In this document: piece after piece, positions 5,883-8,567 of the stretch
Numbering within the stretch: position 1 is the stretch's first letter
How the letters are laid out: every line of letters begins with the position of its first letter
DNA from: Candidatus Methanomethylophilaceae archaeon
GTDB lineage: Archaea; Thermoplasmatota; Thermoplasmata; Methanomassiliicoccales; Methanomethylophilaceae
DNA length: 8,567 nucleotides
Direction: 5' to 3'
Assembly (NCBI GenBank): GCA_016296195.1
Contig: JAEDJU010000048.1
Span: forward strand, 1-8,567
Position numbers and translations under genes: made by a program
The notes under the pieces: model-generated
The model's input: the letters and a program-made list of their open reading frames with translations, nothing else
The model's database searches: none
Told to the model about the DNA's origin: nothing

Positions 5883-6068
5883 TCAGTTCTTCTTCACGCA
5901 GTTCTCGCATTTGTCGGAGTCCTGCTTTTTGTTGCCGCAGCATCCGCAGTTGCCGCATTTGCAACCGCAGCTTCCGATGCCCTTGCGACGGTTGTTGATC
6001 AGACAGGCGACCGCTGCGACCACCAGCAGCACGATGACGGCCGCGACGATCAGGTCGCCTCCGCTCAT
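5883..6068 (-). CDS. FeoB-associated Cys-rich membrane protein
   Basis: A 61-residue protein: short N-terminus, one membrane helix (about residues 6-24), basic stretch NNRRKG (25-30), and a cytoplasmic tail with eight cysteines (34, 36, 38, 41, 43, 44, 54, 57). This is the plan of the FeoB-associated Cys-rich membrane protein family, found directly after feoB in many bacteria and archaea and thought to assist or regulate Fe(II) transport, possibly taking the place of FeoC; its exact role is unsettled. The positive-inside rule puts the Cys tail in the cytoplasm, where it could take over iron leaving FeoB (inference). Its ATG overlaps the feoB stop by four bases (ATGA), and GGAG lies 8 bases upstream inside feoB, so the genes are translationally coupled. 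It is the last gene of the operon. Confidence 0.9.
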   Translation of the reverse strand: MSGGDLIVAAVIVLLVVAAVACLINNRRKGIGSCGCKCGNCGCCGNKKQDSDKCENCVKKN

Positions 6069-8230
6069 GCGCCCATCTCCCCACTGGCATCGTACTCGTC
6101 ACCGGACAACTGGCGGAAGGGATCCTTCGCCACCAGGAGGTAGGCGAGGATCGCGAATATCGCTATTGCCGCGACGACGCTTCCGGGGTGGATGTAGGTT
6201 CCCCAGATTAGGCTGAAGACGGCGTAGATGATCATCGACACACCGTATGCCAGAAGGCACTGGTAACCGACCGCCAGCAGTGTGGACCTCCATGTTCCGA
6301 GCTCCCTGTGCATGGCACCGATGGCCGCGAAACAGGGTGCGCAGATGAGGTTGAAGGCCAGGAATCCGAGTCCCGCCGCAGGGGTCAGGATGGACTGCAG
6401 GATCTCCTCGAGTCCCTCTCCGGACTCTCCCGCCTCGATTCCGAACAGGGTTCCGAAGGTTCCGATGATGTTCTCCTTGGCGATGAGTCCGGTGATGGTT
6501 CCGACGGTGAGCTCCCAGTTGGTTCCCCATCCGAGGGGCTGGAATATCACGCAGATGGCACCACCGATCGATGCCAGTATGGATCCCTCGGTCGTGTCGT
6601 TTCCGAGGAACTGCAGGTGTGTGTCGTAGCTTGCGAGGAACCAGACCAGCACGGATGCCAGCAGGATGATGGTTCCGGCCTTCTTGACGAAGGACCATCC
6701 CCTGTCCAGTGTTCCCTTGGCGACGTTGAGCCAGCTGGGTATGTGGTACGGGGGCAGCTCCATGATGAAGGGTGAGGGTGTTCCCGAGAGCGATTTGAGC
6801 TTCTTCAGGATGATTCCAGAGATCAGGATGCAGATGATTCCGAGGATGTAGGCGAAGAGGGCGACGAGTCCGTTGCCTCCGAACAGGGCCCCTGCGATCA
6901 TTGAGATGACGGGGAGCTTCGCTCCACAGGGGATGAATGTGACGGTCATGGCCGTGATCCTCCTGTCCCTCTCGCTCTCGATGGTCCTGGATGCCATGAT
7001 TCCGGGGACACCGCATCCGGTACCCACGATCACGGGGATGAAGGACTTTCCGGAGAGTCCGAAGTGCCTGAAGATCCTGTCCATGACGAATGCGACCCTG
7101 CTCATGTATCCGATGTCCTCGAGGATACATAGGGCGAGGAAGAGTATGAGCATCTGGGGGAGGAATCCGATGACGGCTCCGACTCCACCGATTATACCGT
7201 TGACCAGGAGTCCGGTGAGTGCCTCGCTGACCTCGTTGTCGATACACCACTCCTCGACACTGGTCTGGATGGGATCCTCTATGAATCCGTTGAGCCAGTC
7301 TGTGAAGTATGTTCCGATTCCGGTGATGTCCCCGAATCCGATGATCCCCAGGAACATCGCACCGATGATGACGATGAATATGGGGAATCCCCAGATCCTG
7401 CTGGTGACGATGCGGTCGATCCTGTCGGAGAGGGTTCCGCGCTCATCGCGCTTGGCCTTCCTGACAGAGTCGGACACTATGCCGGAGATCCTGTTGTATC
7501 TCGCATCCGCGATGATGGCATCGATCTCGTCGTCGTAGTCCTCCTCCACCTTGGAGATGTCGGAGGAAATGGCCTTCTTCGCGTCAGGATGGTCCTCGTC
7601 GACGGTCTTGTCGTTCTCTATGAGTTTCACGGCGAACCATCTGAGGTGCGATTCGGGGACCTTTCCCCTGAGTGCCTCCTCTCCCTTGGAGATGAGTTCC
7701 TCTATGTCGTCATCGAACCTGACGGGGTTGCTCCTGGACTTGGAGTTCCCTGTCTCGACGATCTTCTTCACGAGGTCGTCCACACCGTCGCCCTTGAGGG
7801 CGGAGATGGGCACGACGGGACATCCGAGTCCGCGGGACAGCTTCCCGATGTCGATCTCGTCACCGTTCTTCTGGACGGCATCCATCATGTTGAGGGCGAT
7901 CACCGTCGGGATCCCCGTGTCGAGGATCTGCAGCGTGAGGAACAGGTTCCTCTCCAGGTTGGTGGCGTCGACGATGTTGATGATGGCGTCGGGGTCCTCG
8001 TTCATCAGGTAGTTCCTGGACACGATCTCCTCGGGGGAGTAGGGGGACATGGAGTAGATCCCCGGCAGGTCCACGAGCTCGGCATCATCGGCACCCTTGA
8101 TCTTTCCGACCTTCTTGTCGATGGTGACTCCGGGCCAGTTACCGACACGCTGGGACGATCCGGTGAGTCTGTTGAACAGGGTCGTCTTTCCGCAGTTCGG
8201 GTTACCTGCCAATGCTATGGTCAGTGTCAT
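6065..8230 (-). CDS. feoB: Ferrous iron transport protein B (GTPase-coupled Fe(II) permease)
   Basis: A 721-residue full-length FeoB. The N-terminal G domain has G1 GNPNCGKT (9-16), G2 at T36 in GVTID, G3 DLPG (54-57), G4 NMMD (114-117) and G5 SALKG (143-147). A charged helical section (about 165-275), the GDI-like region, leads into the membrane part from about residue 280 (IWGFPIFIVIIG). Both Gate motifs are intact: GTGCGVPGIMASRT (403-416) with its key cysteine, and IPCGAKLPV (433-441). Several further hydrophobic helices run to about residue 700, followed by a short polar tail. FeoB imports Fe(II) across the cytoplasmic membrane and depends on nucleotide hydrolysis by the G domain. The start has a strong Shine-Dalgarno site 8 bases upstream. 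It lies 80 bp after feoA and overlaps the next gene by 4 bp. Nothing is truncated or degenerate. Confidence 0.98.
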   Translation of the reverse strand: MTLTIALAGNPNCGKTTLFNRLTGSSQRVGNWPGVTIDKKVGKIKGADDAELVDLPGIYSMSPYSPEEIVSRNYLMNEDPDAIINIVDATNLERNLFLTLQILDTGIPTVIALNMMDAVQKNGDEIDIGKLSRGLGCPVVPISALKGDGVDDLVKKIVETGNSKSRSNPVRFDDDIEELISKGEEALRGKVPESHLRWFAVKLIENDKTVDEDHPDAKKAISSDISKVEEDYDDEIDAIIADARYNRISGIVSDSVRKAKRDERGTLSDRIDRIVTSRIWGFPIFIVIIGAMFLGIIGFGDITGIGTYFTDWLNGFIEDPIQTSVEEWCIDNEVSEALTGLLVNGIIGGVGAVIGFLPQMLILFLALCILEDIGYMSRVAFVMDRIFRHFGLSGKSFIPVIVGTGCGVPGIMASRTIESERDRRITAMTVTFIPCGAKLPVISMIAGALFGGNGLVALFAYILGIICILISGIILKKLKSLSGTPSPFIMELPPYHIPSWLNVAKGTLDRGWSFVKKAGTIILLASVLVWFLASYDTHLQFLGNDTTEGSILASIGGAICVIFQPLGWGTNWELTVGTITGLIAKENIIGTFGTLFGIEAGESGEGLEEILQSILTPAAGLGFLAFNLICAPCFAAIGAMHRELGTWRSTLLAVGYQCLLAYGVSMIIYAVFSLIWGTYIHPGSVVAAIAIFAILAYLLVAKDPFRQLSGDEYDASGEMGA

Positions 8231-8238
8231 TCTTCAAA

Positions 8239-8246
8239 ACCTCCTC
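8239..8246 (-). promoter_or_regulatory. Ribosome binding site of feoB
   Basis: GAGGAGGT on the minus strand lies 8 bases before the feoB ATG at 8230. It is the strongest Shine-Dalgarno site in the window and fixes the feoB start. Confidence 0.85.
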
Positions 8247-8263
8247 ATCCCGGGTCCATAGCT

Positions 8264-8284
8264 CACGCTAACAGCATGAAAAAC
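8264..8284 (-). other. Small hairpin and T-run in the feoA-feoB gap
   Basis: The 80-bp gap between feoA and feoB contains, on the minus strand, GTTTTT (8279-8284) followed by a 6-bp stem CATGCT-GTT-AGCGTG (8264-8278, one G-U pair). It could tune feoB expression relative to feoA or process the message, but the stem is weak and may be chance. Confidence 0.25.
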
Positions 8285-8310
8285 GGACGCCGGAGCGGAT
8301 ATCGGAGAGG

Positions 8311-8532
8311 TCAATCGACCTCGATCATCTCCGCATCACCCTTTCTGAGGCTCAGTTCGTAGCCCCTGACAGTGATCTCGATGGGATCTCCGAGGGGGGC
8401 CACCTTACGGACATAGATCTCGCATCCCTTGGTGATGCCCATGTCCATGATGTGCCTCTTGAGGGCTCCTTCTCCGTGCAGCTTCACCACTTTCACGGTG
8501 TTACCGCACTCGACGTCTCTCAATGTCTTCAT
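8311..8532 (-). CDS. feoA: Ferrous iron transport protein A
   Basis: A 73-residue protein, the usual FeoA length, with the SH3-like beta-barrel pattern: VKVVKLHGEG, then IMDMGITKGCEIYVRKVAPL, then ITVRGYELSLRKGDAEMIEV. FeoA is a small cytoplasmic protein thought to act on the G domain or assembly of FeoB and is needed for full Fe(II) uptake. The ATG at 8532 is chosen because GGAGAG lies 9 bases upstream; the TTG at 8541 directly abuts that site and is less likely. The frame stays open upstream to the window edge (11 more codons), so a fusion or longer N-terminus cannot be fully excluded. It is the first visible gene of the feo operon. The promoter, and any iron regulator site, must lie outside the window. 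Confidence 0.93.
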   Translation of the reverse strand: MKTLRDVECGNTVKVVKLHGEGALKRHIMDMGITKGCEIYVRKVAPLGDPIEITVRGYELSLRKGDAEMIEVD

Positions 8533-8541
8533 TCCAATCAA

Positions 8542-8547
8542 CTCTCC
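8542..8547 (-). promoter_or_regulatory. Ribosome binding site of feoA
   Basis: GGAGAG on the minus strand lies 9 bases before ATG 8532 and supports that start over the TTG at 8541. Confidence 0.65.
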
Positions 8548-8567
8548 GGGCAGAACATGATCCTCGA

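Noticed and set aside
6099..7250. 383-codon minus-strand frame within feoB
   Set aside because: R/H/P-rich shadow of the feoB frame, which carries all G-box and Gate motifs.
7589..8362. 257-codon plus-strand frame opposite the feoB G domain
   Set aside because: Antisense shadow with no motif; it crosses the feoA-feoB gap without a sensible start or ribosome site.
1..8567. CRISPR arrays, tRNA/rRNA genes, insertion sequences or attachment sites
   Set aside because: No regularly spaced direct repeats, cloverleaf-like segments, transposase motifs or flanking inverted repeats were seen on reading both strands.

Overview
The window looks archaeal, most probably a Thermoplasmata-type methanogen of the Methanomassiliicoccales (inference, moderate confidence). 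The visible support is A/T-rich TATA-like boxes about 30-40 bases upstream of genes that lack a Shine-Dalgarno site, clear Shine-Dalgarno sites inside the feo operon, T-rich terminator-like tracts, a G/C-rich third codon position, and TGA as the stop codon of all eight genes whose stop lies in the window. No 16S rRNA or methanogenesis gene is present to settle this, and an anaerobic bacterium is not strictly excluded.

Left region (1-3982, minus strand): a two-gene unit. Its first gene encodes an unusual Hsp70 whose C-terminal helical lid is replaced by a von Willebrand factor A (VWA) domain with a complete metal-binding (MIDAS) site. Twelve bases further on starts a long multidomain protein, cut by the window edge. 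It has a degenerate J-domain-like N-terminus, a double zinc ribbon, a helical section and fibronectin III-like domains. Together they look like a dedicated, non-housekeeping chaperone/adaptor pair and are the best candidate here for an undescribed system. The 131-bp region upstream of the Hsp70 gene holds two TATA-like boxes and two copies of a 15-bp near-palindromic motif.

Middle region (4114-5639): on the minus strand, a small two-helix membrane protein is translationally coupled to an ArsR/SmtB-family metal sensor that keeps the residues of both the alpha-3N and alpha-5 metal sites. Diverging from it across only 24 bp is a cytoplasmic Sel1-repeat protein; its start codon lies inside a perfect 16-bp inverted repeat.

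Right region (5640-8567): a 45-residue rubredoxin abuts the Sel1 gene tail to tail with no gap. Then comes a ferrous-iron uptake operon on the minus strand, feoA - feoB - FeoB-associated Cys-rich membrane protein, ended by a hairpin with a T-run. Uptake of Fe(II), a small iron redox protein and a metal sensor close together suggest a metal-homeostasis neighbourhood; the Hsp70-VWA unit has its own promoter and need not belong to it. No rRNA, tRNA, CRISPR array or insertion sequence was seen, and no stretch above 300 bases lacks a gene.
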